From Phyllostachys edulis (lineage: Eukaryota > Streptophyta > Magnoliopsida > Poales > Poaceae): 64,000 nt of DNA. Position numbers and translations under genes: made by a program. Below are positions 11,787 through 21,516 of the stretch, piece after piece; positions within the stretch are counted from its first letter, which is position 1; each line of letters starts with the position of its first letter. The notes beneath the pieces were generated by a model. It worked only from the letters and a program-made list of their open reading frames with translations. It had not been told where the DNA came from and did no database searches. The DNA is taken from assembly GCA_036346405.1 (NCBI GenBank), contig CM070562.1, forward strand, positions 99,164,284 through 99,228,283, written 5' to 3'.

Positions 11787-12294
11787 TTAGTTAAAAAATC
11801 TTTTAAAAATGAACAAACTCATGTGATTGGTAGATGTGTACCTATGAACTGGGTAGGGGTAATGCTGGCACGGTGCCACAAGGACCCGCCCAGCAAGTCC
11901 AGGTCTGGAGCTGTCGTCATGGGCCGGTGCCACGATGACCCACCCAACAAGTTCGCGTGAGGAGCCGTCATCGTGGGCTGGTGCCACGAGGACCTGCTCG
12001 ACAATTCCAGGTGAGGAGCCGCCGTCGTGGGCATCAGGCATGACACATTGTGCCTCACCCCATCCATGTACGTTGTACGCACGTGACCGTGTGTTCACCA
12101 TGTCGCTCGGCTACCGACACGACGTCAGCTCGACAGTACGCCTAGCTGCGTCCCAGAGGTCTTGCACCGTCATCTCAATGCGGTCCCTGATCCAGGATAG
12201 AATGTAGGTCGCCTCCAAGTACACCCCAATGATAGATTGCTTTGTTAGGCACAAAGAGTAAGTTAGAACGCAAAAACATGACAAGTAAATAAAT
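11787..12294 (-). pseudogene. PMD gene, C-terminal tail region
   Basis: Minus-strand reading resumes beyond the Copia solo LTR with YLEATYILSWIRDRIEM and TVQDLWDAARRTVEL, meets a TAG stop, and continues in the same frame through a repetitive tail with three copies of an APAHDDGSS-like unit. The underlying DNA is a 54-57-bp triplicate at about 11872-12030. I assign it to the PMD gene by position and orientation. The tail is not a conserved domain, so this link is an inference. Confidence 0.4.
11872..12030. repeat. Three-copy tandem repeat, about 55 bp
   Basis: Three successive copies of a block starting GGTGCCACRAKGACC and ending in CGTCRTGGGC are visible. Read on the minus strand they encode repeated HDDGSS-type peptides. 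Confidence 0.75.
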
Positions 12295-12299
12295 ACTAC

Positions 12300-14218
12300 T
12301 ATTGGACCAAAAAGGCGACTAGAGGGAGGGGGGTGAATGGGAGCACAATCTATTTTTCACCTTGATCGAATTCAATACGATTTTCACTCCAATAGCTATA
12401 AAAGCTATGAAGATCAATATACAAGCACAGTGGAAGACTTGTATTGAATCCAATCAAAACCCCGAAACAGATAGACCAAAAACATAAAAACTCAAAACCT
12501 AAATGAGTTGGGTGGTCTGACCTCCAACTAGAAATCGGTCTGACCTTTGGAAATCGGTCTAACCTCTCAATACATGTTGGTCAGACCTCCAGGCTAATGA
12601 ACAGTGAAATCAGCCCGAAAACAAAAACTCAAATCGATCTAACTTTTGATTCGTAAGGCCAAACCTTACCAAATTTGAAACACACCTTCTCTAAGATATT
12701 GGGAACCTATTCCAATCAAGGATCGCATAGATCCATGCCAAAGTTCCTATCTTTTTCAGTTTGAACGAAGAGTACTCAGAAACCGAGTCAAAATCGAAAT
12801 ATGATCTAAAGACTTGCTCGTGGGTGATTGATGATCAAGATGATCCTAGATGGGTTCCCACATGTCACAGCAAGTTAGATCAAGGCAAGAAACCAAGCAA
12901 AAACTCGTGGATCAAAGAAAAACTCAAAATCACCAAATAGAGAGAAAGAAAACAAATGAACTCATCTTTGAGAGAACTTTCTTTGGATTGATTTGATATG
13001 GTATTAGTTTACAGCCACTCCATCAATAGAGGACAAAGACTCAATACATGAGCACGAAATTAAATCCAACTCCTCTATTTATAATGGAGGCTTAGACCTT
13101 CTAGAAGCATTAACCCTAATGGGCTCCCGTTAAGGCCCAACACAAACGGGTCACACACGTACGCATTTTAAAGCGTCGTCTTCATCTCCTCTTGATCTAA
13201 TCCACTTCTCCACGCACCGTCTTGCACCGAGGGTTGGCAAAAGGTTACCAAGGCGGTATTTGGTAAAATTACCAAAATACCCCTTCTCGATCTTTTTCGA
13301 AGACCGAGTCCCATCTTCGTGAAGCACCTCCTATGCTTCGCCACGTGTAGGTTGATCCAGCGGCTCTCATCATGTCGGCAAGTCTCTCCCATCCGGCTCC
13401 CACCGAAACCACCATAGCACTTGCACCGACCCTCACGCCGCTTGATCCAACCCGTTGCATCAAACTGCCTATTCAGTCATCTTTGTCCCTTTTGCGCCAT
13501 GCTTGACTTCATTAATCTCACCCGGCATCCCCGATCGTTCTGGACCTCAGCTCTCCAAGCTTAGTCCCGATCATCCTCGCCGTCGACCGTCATTGACCTC
13601 CAAGCAACCTGCACAACAATAGACAAAGAAATCAATTCCGGGAATAAGTTCTTCACAACTTGACCCACGTTAGTCAAAACATGCATCGTGCAACACATAT
13701 GCACTGAAACCCATGAACTTGACCTAACCAAACAATCATCGCCACCGAGTTGGCCGATGAACAAACCAAAACCGGTCAGACCGCCACTTTGGCGGTCGAT
13801 CACTCTAACTGGTCTCGACCGCCACTGTTGGTGATCGATCCGCCTTCTTTGAGACTTAGCCAAAATTTCCTTCCTAGAAATCCGAAACCTACTGGAATTT
13901 TCAAACCAATAGAACTTTTGCTTGGAAGCTCCAAAAATTATGAGACCAAATGTAGTAGAATCTACTCTCTTGCCTACACCCTCTATTTTTGGCCCAGCTC
14001 CAAAATCCAACATCTCATTATGGCCGGTCTGACCGATTTCCCAAAGCCGGTCTGACCACCCCTTTGGCCGGTCAGACCGCCACTTAGGCCGATCAGACCG
14101 CCACTTGCCTGACAGCAGTTTGAACTTAGCCGAAAACGCGTGATTCGACAAACCTTTAACGCCATTGCCAATTGTACCATCATCCTAAGATCATGAGCAT
14201 ACCCCCATGATATCCACA
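12300..14218 (-). mobile_element. Copia solo LTR (SIRE-like), 1.92 kb
   Basis: The element is flanked by exact 5-bp duplications ACTAC (12295-12299 and 14219-14223). On the minus strand it begins TGTGGATATC and ends CCAATA, so the terminal CA has become TA. Near its end it carries GGCGACTAGAGGGAGGGGGGTGAA, whose core GACTAGAGGG also occurs at the end of the LTR at 32499, a signature of SIRE/Maximus-type Copia LTRs in grasses. Repeated GGTCTGACC words fill parts of both flanks. No internal domains remain, so this is a solo LTR that inserted into the PMD gene. Frames on either strand within it are not genes. Confidence 0.7.
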
Positions 14219-14223
14219 ACTAC

Positions 14224-14776
14224 ATACCGTTCACCACATACAGCGTGGTGGAATGCAGAGTCCGACTGTGTGGGGGTAGGTGTCGCTCGTTGCGGTGGCG
14301 TGTGATTGTGGGTCGTCCACGACTCGGACGCAATGCACTCTCATCCGAGTGTTGTACCACTCGATGTAGTCGTAGTACATCCAGTGGTTGTACGGGACAA
14401 CCTTTTGGACCACGTCCTCCAAAGCATGTCCCCACCACTCCACCCACGGTTCCATGTGTACTGCCCAAGATGTGGTACCTGTAACACCCTTCCTGGTGTG
14501 CCTGCAGAAAACAACACGACAAAAATGTTAGTACACATGAAAATAATGAAGATGCTATATTCAAGAGGAACTTACCCGTGGACATTCGATGGCAATGGCT
14601 CTCTCTAGGGGACTAGGACCTCTTGTCATAGTCCGAACTGCCTCATCACTCGGTAGACAGAGTACGCCTCTAGGTACACTACACGTCATGCACCAAGCAA
14701 CTCCACATGAGCCAGTAGGCGGAGTCTTGCACACACTAGCTGGACAACCCGCTGGGTGCGCACTCAGCAAATAGGT
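14224..14776 (-). pseudogene. PMD gene, third part
   Basis: Minus-strand reading gives VQDSAYWLMWSCLVHDV, then after a 5-bp duplication (GTGTAGTGTAC) that shifts the frame VYLEAYSVYRVMRQFGL, a signature of the plant mobile domain (RVMRQFG). After a stop and an intron with GTAAGTTCC..TTCTGCAG borders comes WVEWWGHALEDVV and YNHWMYYDYIEWYNTRMRV, matching the distal PMD. It lies between the two Copia LTR insertions and is out of action through stops and the frameshift. Confidence 0.65.
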
Positions 14777-15528
14777 TGACAGATACATTTGAACTGCACA
14801 CGTGGATGGTCCAGATTAATTAGGCCGATCGGACCACACTTATAAACCATACGATCATGTGCTGTTCGGACGGTCTGAACGGCACATGGTATTTCCGCCA
14901 ACTAAAAATCGGAATGACCGCAATGCGGTAGTACCGCACCAAAGGTCGGTCGTACCGCTTTAGCAACCAGCTGGCTGTGACGATCAGACCATTTACGTGG
15001 ACGACCCAGATTCAATGTGCCGTTCGGACCGCATGTTTTAACCACACGATTTGGTCACTTTCGAATGGTCCGAACGACCCACGGTAGTGCCGCCAACTAA
15101 TATGCGGTCATACCGCTAAGCGGTAGTTCCGCCAAGAAAACTCCGGTACTACCGTTTGTGCTGTCAATTGCACATAGAGCTTTCAAATTCAAATACAAAT
15201 ACATGCATGATCCTAAATTGATCCAAATGGCACAAGAACATGCTATCAAGCTACTAGTCATGTTCCCTCTTAATAGTACGACATTTAACTTATAATCCGG
15301 TCTTCCAACCATTTCTCTTAAGACCGGTAAAACACAAAAGGATCCTAGACTACTTGTACCTTGTCTTTGAGCCATGTAGATCTTCATGTTGTCCTTTAGC
15401 ATGCATCTTCAAGTCATCAAACTCACCAATGGGACTTAACCTTGCAAATACTCAATAAACAAGTTAATCCCATATTCACATATTATCATTAATTACCAAA
15501 ACTATTTTTAGGGGCCTAGATGCTTTCA
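14777..15528 (-). mobile_element. Copia (SIRE-type) LTR fragment
   Basis: On the minus strand it begins TGAAAGCATCTAGGCCCC, the typical first bases of SIRE-type LTRs. The first 330 bp is closely similar to 34053-33725, including ATGCTATCAAGCTACTAGTCAT. The rest is rich in GGTAGTACCG and GGTCCGAAC words. The distal part of the LTR and the second 5-bp duplication (TCGGC expected) are missing, so it is truncated. It interrupts the PMD gene. Confidence 0.65.
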
Positions 15529-16174
15529 TCGGCAGTGTACGATATCTAGATGGCGCGATCGTCCGTCAGCTAGCCAAACATCATCACGTAGTCTGGGTAC
15601 AACATGTGCCTAGTGACCAGTGTGAATGTGATATGTGGAAACAAAGTAGAAAATGGAAGAACGGTACGAAAAACTTACCCGTCGATGACACCACATCGTA
15701 CCCACGGTCGGGCCGTCCATGTCATCATTGACATATAGGGCGATGAAGTACGCCCAGAGGTCCAGTTGTGGCCATCCGATTTGGAAGCGCTCAAACGACC
15801 ACAGCTGCGGTAAGAGTGGGCATCCAGAGAGTATGGAGCTATCCCCAACCCTCCAGCAGGCATTCCAAAGGCCACTACATGTCGCTTATAGCACTGTCGG
15901 GCCCTAGGTGTACTGCTGGATCTCCTCCCACTCCATGCACGCCAACCTCTGTGTGTACCAGATCATGTGTTTGTCGATGTTGTCGCTGTGGGACCTGTAG
16001 AACATGACCCACCCAAAGAGCCACAACAAGTAGGCCTCGAAGTACCTCCTCACTATATATTCGGGAGCGTCATGGGTCATACGCTGTGGCTGCAAAATGA
16101 TAAGGGCTCATTAGTAAGTTCAACAAAAAAATGAAGCGTGAACAACAGATATAGGGGAACTTACATAGAACTGG
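15529..16174 (-). pseudogene. PMD gene, central part
   Basis: Minus-strand exons with conserved splice borders are seen. After an intron ending TTTTGCAG come EYIVRRYFEAYLLWLFG and WVMFYRSHSDNIDKHMI, then a TAG, then SGCPLLPQLWSFERFQIGWP and YVNDDMDGPTVGTMWCHRR. A GTAAGT intron follows, then MLYPDYVMMFG with stops and YTAD. These blocks are diagnostic of the plant mobile domain, a domain shared by MULE-borne and Gypsy-borne genes and by the host MAIN family. At least four in-frame stops make it non-functional. Confidence 0.75.
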
Positions 16175-16179
16175 GAGAG

Positions 16180-19100
16180 TGTCAGGACCCTGAGTATGCA
16201 ACCTCAGGACCCTCTGTGTATTCTGAACTAGTCCCATGATTAGTAGCTAGCTCACACAGTTGCAACATTGGTGTAATCATAACCACACAACCAAACTATA
16301 GATGAAGCAGACAAATTAATATTATTTAGCAAAAAGGCCTTATGGTCAAGTCTTACAACGTTTGCCACGCAGGGCTTAACAACAAAAGGTAGCTTTTAGT
16401 GGAAACCAAACAACCGGTGGAGGTCACCCAATATGCCCACAGGCAATCGAGTGGAGGACGCGACCTAATTCGCATAGTCTTCAAAGTAGTCTTCTTCATA
16501 GAACTCGGTGCTTTCGGGTTCTTCTTCAGCGACTGATCAACCAGAGAGCATAAAGCCGTGAGTACTTTGAATGTACTCAGCAAGTCGCAGAGAAATATAT
16601 GCAAGTAATATTCATACAAGGTTTGACAAGGATAGCTTTATGGCTATTTTGCAGAAAGCAATATTTGACATTAAATACAGTAAGTAGATTGTAAAGCGCA
16701 ATTTAAAAGATTAATACATAAATAATCAGTTTTCTTTGAAACAGCAAGTGAACACCCTGTTCACTTCCCAACCATCAACCACAACCATCTACTAGATTCG
16801 ACCAACCCATTCCAATATCTTTGATAAAAGTTTACCCCTCGTGTGAAATCACTAGGCATTGTCCATAACTGGGGACACGGCTATTCGAATAGTTTTACAC
16901 TCTGCAGAGGTTGTACAGCTTGACCCACAAGACACAAATTCTCTAGTTTGTTCGATATATATCTATGCAACCGCTCACTACCTTAGGTAAGCAGTCTAGA
17001 GCACGTGACAAGGCTTTTACAAAGCTCTATTTTGACTCGGTTCTGCTCGCTAAGGTTTCACCTCGATCTGGCTCCCTCTTGCGCCAATTCAACATCCAAA
17101 ATAGAACTGACTCAAAATATTGCTAATTAATTGGCCAGATCCACCCCATAAATGAACTTGTGGTTGCACGGTATGGTCCAGATCAATGGTGCACAAAATT
17201 AGGTCCTTAGTGGTTACCCAGGCGAGGCAACCTCATCCCAAAATCATCCCCTTTACTGCACGATCACTTGCCCGAGTATAAATCATTTGGGTTCAACCCG
17301 GCCAAATGACCACCCTAGTCATGGCACAACATCTTTTTATCAAAAGTGGCTCCGCCACAGTTCCATATTTCTTTTAGTCAAATTCAATCATTCTTTAAGT
17401 ATGTGATCGTGAAATCTATCGTATAACTAAAGCATTGGCTAAGCATAGTACGGTACCCATGTTGGTAGTACAATCATGTCCAACTAATAATTAACCATCC
17501 TAAGGTGTCCAAGGAGTTATGTAATTCAAGGATACATGTCATTTACAATTTATCAAGGAGGTATAATGGCAATTAGGTAATTAACTAATCCTGAAACCAT
17601 TTATTATAAAATTAGCAACGCATGTTTATATCAAATAATATACTTTTTATAAAATGGGTTCAATATGATCAAAGGTCTACGACTTGCCTTCGTTGAAGAG
17701 TAGAGATGCTTCGGTCGTCGAGTCCACAAATTCATTTGAAATACCGGAATCTATACGTGCGAAACAAGCTAAGTAAATAAAATAATACCAAATAAAATCC
17801 AAATAAATACTAAATAAATACTAATAGGAATACAAAGAATTTAGAAATTTGAATCACTCGAATTGGAGTTCGAATGAGGAAGTTATGGCCTTCGGAAGTT
17901 TGAAATTGCATAAAATGATGAAATCGGGAATTTCTTGATTTTTCCGATTAATTTTTCTAAAGAAAAACCAGAAAATCCACGGGCTTGTCGATGAGGCAGC
18001 CACATCAACAAAAGGGCTGAGGTGGTCACGACGGGCGCCACAGTGGCGACCACGTCGGACCCGAGGTGGCGCTCATGGTTCGATGGTCGCCGGTGAACTA
18101 TTTGGGTCTTGGTGGCGGCGAGGGCACCACGAGAAGAGGGCGACTGTGAAGCAGTGCGGCGGTCTCGAGGACGCGATGACAAGGGGGGCCGTGGCGAAGA
18201 CAAAGAGCGGCGGCGGCGGCAGATGCAAATGGCGGCCCGAGGGCTTCCGGGGCCAGGGAGGTGTGCACGGGGAGGCCCGTGCTCTGGCGATGCCGTAGGC
18301 GAGGTCGTTGGCGGCGGCGCAAATGGCGGCGGCAAAGCTCACGGCCGGCGGCGGGGATTCTTGTAATACGGCGGCGAGGAGACGAGAAAGGGAAAGTGGT
18401 GGGAGAGGGAAGAGGGGGTTGCAGGCGCTCGGTGCTCCCCTTAAATAGGCGTGGGGAGGTCCGGAGGAGGAGGTCGCATGCGAGGCGGCTGCGGGTTTCG
18501 CGGAGGGCCGGTGTGCCCCGGCGATTTCGCGCAGACAGGACGGGGCAGGGGAGAGGGAGGCGTGCACGGCAACGGGCGCGGCGAAGGCGAGGCATTAAAT
18601 GCGCATGATGGGGTGGCAGGAGACCCGCGGGACAGGTCAAGCGGCGCCGGCGCAAAACACACATGGGAGGAGGAAGAAGGGGGCCGGGGCACTGACAGGG
18701 AGGCCCCATCGAGCAGCGAGCGAGAGGGAGAGAGTGGGAAAGGGCGCGGGGGTTGGCAGCTATCCGATTTAGATCGGACGGTATCCGATCGAGGGGGCGC
18801 GGGCTGTGTGGCGGAACGGGCCGGTGCACTAGGCCGCACAGGAGGTATAGGAAACAGGCCGAAGGAATTCAGCCCAGATGAATAGGAAGGAGTTTTTAAG
18901 GGTTTTTTGATTAAATAAAATACCAGAAAAGGAAAACCATTTTTTGAAAATAGCTAAAGCCGTCCAAAAATTCAAGAAAAATACAAAGAAATCTCTTGAA
19001 TTATTTAGAACTTACTAAAAATATTTTTAGCTTAACTCTTGCTTTTAGTTTTGAAATTAAATTATTTTTAACTTAGGGACAAAGGGAAAACCTCTTTTAG

Positions 19101-19335
19101 AATCCAACAAAAACCAAGAAAAGGCTTAAAATAAAACTTTTGATTTTTAAATCCAATTAAGATCGAGAAAACTTAATTAAACCAACTTGAATTAATTGAA
19201 GTTTTAATTAATTCAAATTAAATTGCTTTTAAAATTCTAAATTACAATTTAAGCTTTTAGAATTCAATAAAACCAAATGGTTAATTTTTAAAGTTTTCAA
19301 AATTTTCAAAAATTCAAAAAAATAGGGATGTTACA
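16180..19335 (-). mobile_element. Gypsy-type solo LTR, 3.16 kb
   Basis: It starts TGTCAGGACCC and ends GGGATGTTACA on the plus strand, so on the minus strand the LTR runs TGTAACATCCC to GGGTCCTGACA. Exact 5-bp duplications GAGAG flank it (16175-16179 and 19336-19340), and the insertion splits the PMD exon after LLKWLS. The shape is AT-rich, GC-rich (about 18000-18880), AT-rich. It is homologous to 46271-49560 in termini and in several internal blocks, such as CTAGTCCCA..TAGTAGCTAGCT near the start. Length and termini fit the long LTRs of Tekay/Del-type elements such as RIRE3/Retrosat. That family name is from memory. The GC-rich island yields long overlapping frames that I do not accept as genes. 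Confidence 0.75.
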
Positions 19336-19340
19336 GAGAG

Positions 19341-19964
19341 CCACTTGAGCAAAGGCCCGTGTGTACTTGTGAACTCCCTGTACCCGACACCTTGCGGAAG
19401 CACCCCAACAAACCCAGCGAGGAAGTCTGTGCGCCATGACGGAGCGACGTCGTGCGCAGCCAGAGGAAAGCCTGCGCAAGGTGAACCCGTGAGGTACGCA
19501 ACGCCCTGCAGCGTAGGAGTCATCTCCCCACATGGAAGGTGGAATGTGTGCGTCCTCGGCCTCTAACGGTCCACCAAGGTCGTCAACAGGCATCAGTCGT
19601 ATGGAAAACGCTTGGACATACGGATGCCCTGGTCGTCCTCCTACGTCGCCTCCACCATCCTTGCAAGCAGAAGCAGGTCGGATGCTCTCAACATGCGTCA
19701 AAACGATCAAAAGGACACATGAGTACACCCATTCAAGTCGGATTGACATCGAGTATATAAATATTACAACTGCACGTACCTAGAAACCCGATGTGGGTCG
19801 ACCCTCCAGGCCCTCATGGACGTGTGCAGGCGCAACACGCCATGCTCTGTGGGTGCCTCGCCAGGCTGGGGCTGGACGATACTAAAGCGGCTCTAGTGGC
19901 CCGCGTCAACAGTCAGGTCCAGCAACTCGAAAGACCACTGCGCAAAACCTCATGCGGACGCCAT
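19341..19964 (-). pseudogene. PMD gene, N-terminal part
   Basis: The predicted first exon (19964-19780) includes a conserved-looking PQPGEAPTEHGVLRLHTSMR and ends at a GTACGT donor. The next exon (from 19659, after TTGCAAG) reads RMSKRFPYD, a stop, CLLTTLVDR, a stop, RPRTHTFHLPCGEMTPTLQ, GVAYLTG, FLAGFVG and GPLLKWLS. The block FHLP.GE.T.TLQ..A...G is the N-terminal hallmark of the plant mobile domain. Two stops replace expected Arg/Trp codons, so the copy is dead. The reading continues at 16174 beyond the solo LTR. Confidence 0.75.
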
Positions 19965-20309
19965 ACCTAAAATAGAAAAGGTAGTGTTTACATTATTAAT
20001 AATAAGAAACATAAGCAAAAAAGTAAAAATAAACAATATTAATCATATTTCTAAGCCAATCGTCATTCCAATTGGCAACAGAGGAATTTCATACTGTTTG
20101 GTGGACGACAGGGCTCCTATCGCTAATCTAACTGGCAACAGGGGTATGTCGCCAATCAAATCGGCGATAGGGGTATGTTGCCAATCGAATCGGTGACACG
20201 GGCATGTTGCCATTTTAAGCGGCGTCATAAGCCTATTTTTCTAATTTTATTAAACATACATTTATTTATGTAATTCTATTAAAATGTACTATTAATAAAT
20301 CATTAACAA

Positions 20310-20795
20310 CACATATAAAACAAACTACACACACCTAAAAAAAGTACTACAACGAACTAGACTACAAAATCATACATATGAAACTATATAATCCATTCAA
20401 TTACCACACCATAAAAAATATCTACACGATTAACCACATCTCTAAAACTAAACACTACACAACTAAAAAGATTTACTATAGCGAACTACACTACAAAACC
20501 ATAAATCTAAAACTATCTAATCCATTCAATTACTGCACAATAAAAAAATATCTACACGATTAACGACACATCTAAAACTAAGCTACACACACCTAAAAAA
20601 TTTACTACAATGAACTACACTATGTAACCATACATCTAAAACTATCTAATCCATTCAATTACTGCACCAAAAAAATCTTTACGACTAACCACATTTCTAT
20701 AACTAAACTACACACCTAAAAGGATGTACTACAATGAACTACACTACATAACCATACATCTAAAACTATTTAATCCATTCAATTACGAATCTACT
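20310..20795. repeat. Four tandem copies of a 129-bp unit
   Basis: The anchor AATCCATTCAATTAC recurs at 20390, 20519, 20648 and 20772, giving periods of 129, 129 and 124 bp. Units also share CTACACACACCTAAAA and TACTACAAYGAACTACACTAC. The array lies between the PMD 5' end and the right terminal repeat of the MULE. Confidence 0.85.
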
Positions 20796-21039
20796 AGTTT
20801 TATTTGCTAACCTAGCAACCTACCACGGTTTCAAAAATAAATATAAAATTACAAAAAATACCTACAATGTGGGCGACCAGATCTGCTCCTCCCTCTCTCC
20901 CCTCCTCCTCTACGGACGGACATCGCTTCACTAGCTACACTCCTCCCCTCCCCTCTCCTTCTCTTTTTCTTTTTTTGGATTAAAAGTGAATTAGGATCAA
21001 ATTTTGACCCTTTTATAATCTAGCCTATGTCGTCATTTA

Positions 21040-21303
21040 GAATGGCGACAGGGAGCTACGGGGTCCCTGTCGCCATTCTAAACGGTGATTTTGGTGTAAA
21101 TTGTTATTTGGAATGGCGACAGAGGCATTAATTCAGGTTTGTCCGGTGATAAGTTCAATTGGTGCATGAAGCCTATTTTTATAATTTTATTAAACAAGCC
21201 CTATCGTCAGTTCAATTGGTACTAGAAACCCATTTTTGTAATTTTACTAAATATTATTTATTTCTGTAATTCTATTTTTAAAATATATTATTTTAAAAAA
21301 ATT
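21040..21303. repeat. Right terminal inverted repeat of the MULE
   Basis: The last 75 bp is the inverse of the left end. Inside are several copies, in both orientations, of CCTGTCGCCATTCTAAA, which could fold into a hairpin. A partial internal copy of the terminal sequence occurs at about 20225-20290. The 9-bp duplication CCCGTTTCC follows at 21304. Confidence 0.75.
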
Positions 21304-21448
21304 CCCGTTTCCTTCCCTCGCCTGCGCCGGGCGTCCAGTACACCAGCCCAAACCCACAAAAAAGTGGGGGAGAAAAGAAAACACACACAAAAAAAAAAGA
21401 GGCGAAGCTAAGCGAGCGGAGCTGCGGAGGAAAAGAAAAGAAAAGAAA

Positions 21449-21457
21449 ATGAGATAG
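21449..21457 (+). promoter_or_regulatory. Minimal upstream ORF (ATG-AGA-TAG)
   Basis: In the purine-rich leader of the RING-H2 gene, an upstream ATG opens a two-codon frame (Met-Arg-stop) 60 bp before the main ATG. If the transcript starts upstream of it, it could damp translation. The transcription start is unknown. Confidence 0.35.
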
Positions 21458-21516
21458 GAAAAGAGTAACAGCGCAAACGTCCCCCACCTTGGGCGTTGGA
21501 ACTTGGGAGGCGACGA

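Larger units (their letters stand above)
8457..21303 (-). mobile_element. Mutator-like element with PMD and GRF genes
   Basis: The ends are seen directly. The left end (from 8457) and the reverse complement of the right end (from 21303) share about 75 bp of near-identical AT-rich sequence (TTTTTTTAAAA, then ATTTTAAAAATAGAATTACAG). A weaker match continues for some 200 bp through words such as CTGTCGCCATTC. Both sides are flanked by the exact 9-bp duplication CCCGTTTCC (8448-8456 and 21304-21312), the size typical of Mutator-like elements. Inside, on the minus strand, are a broken plant mobile domain gene and two GRF zinc-finger genes. Later insertions are a Copia solo LTR, a Copia LTR fragment and a 3.2-kb Gypsy-type solo LTR. 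No MURA-type transposase (MULE domain with SWIM finger) was recognised, so mobilisation would need a partner or the PMD protein itself. Which applies is not known from sequence. Confidence 0.75.

Noticed and set aside
12300..15528. One single 3.2-kb Copia LTR
   Set aside because: PMD exon sequence lies between 14224 and 14776 and the 12300-14218 part has its own exact target duplication, so these are two separate insertions.
18098..18839. Long Pro/Arg-rich frames on both strands
   Set aside because: They fall in the GC-rich island of a solo LTR with exact target duplications. Several frames overlap on both strands and none has a domain.
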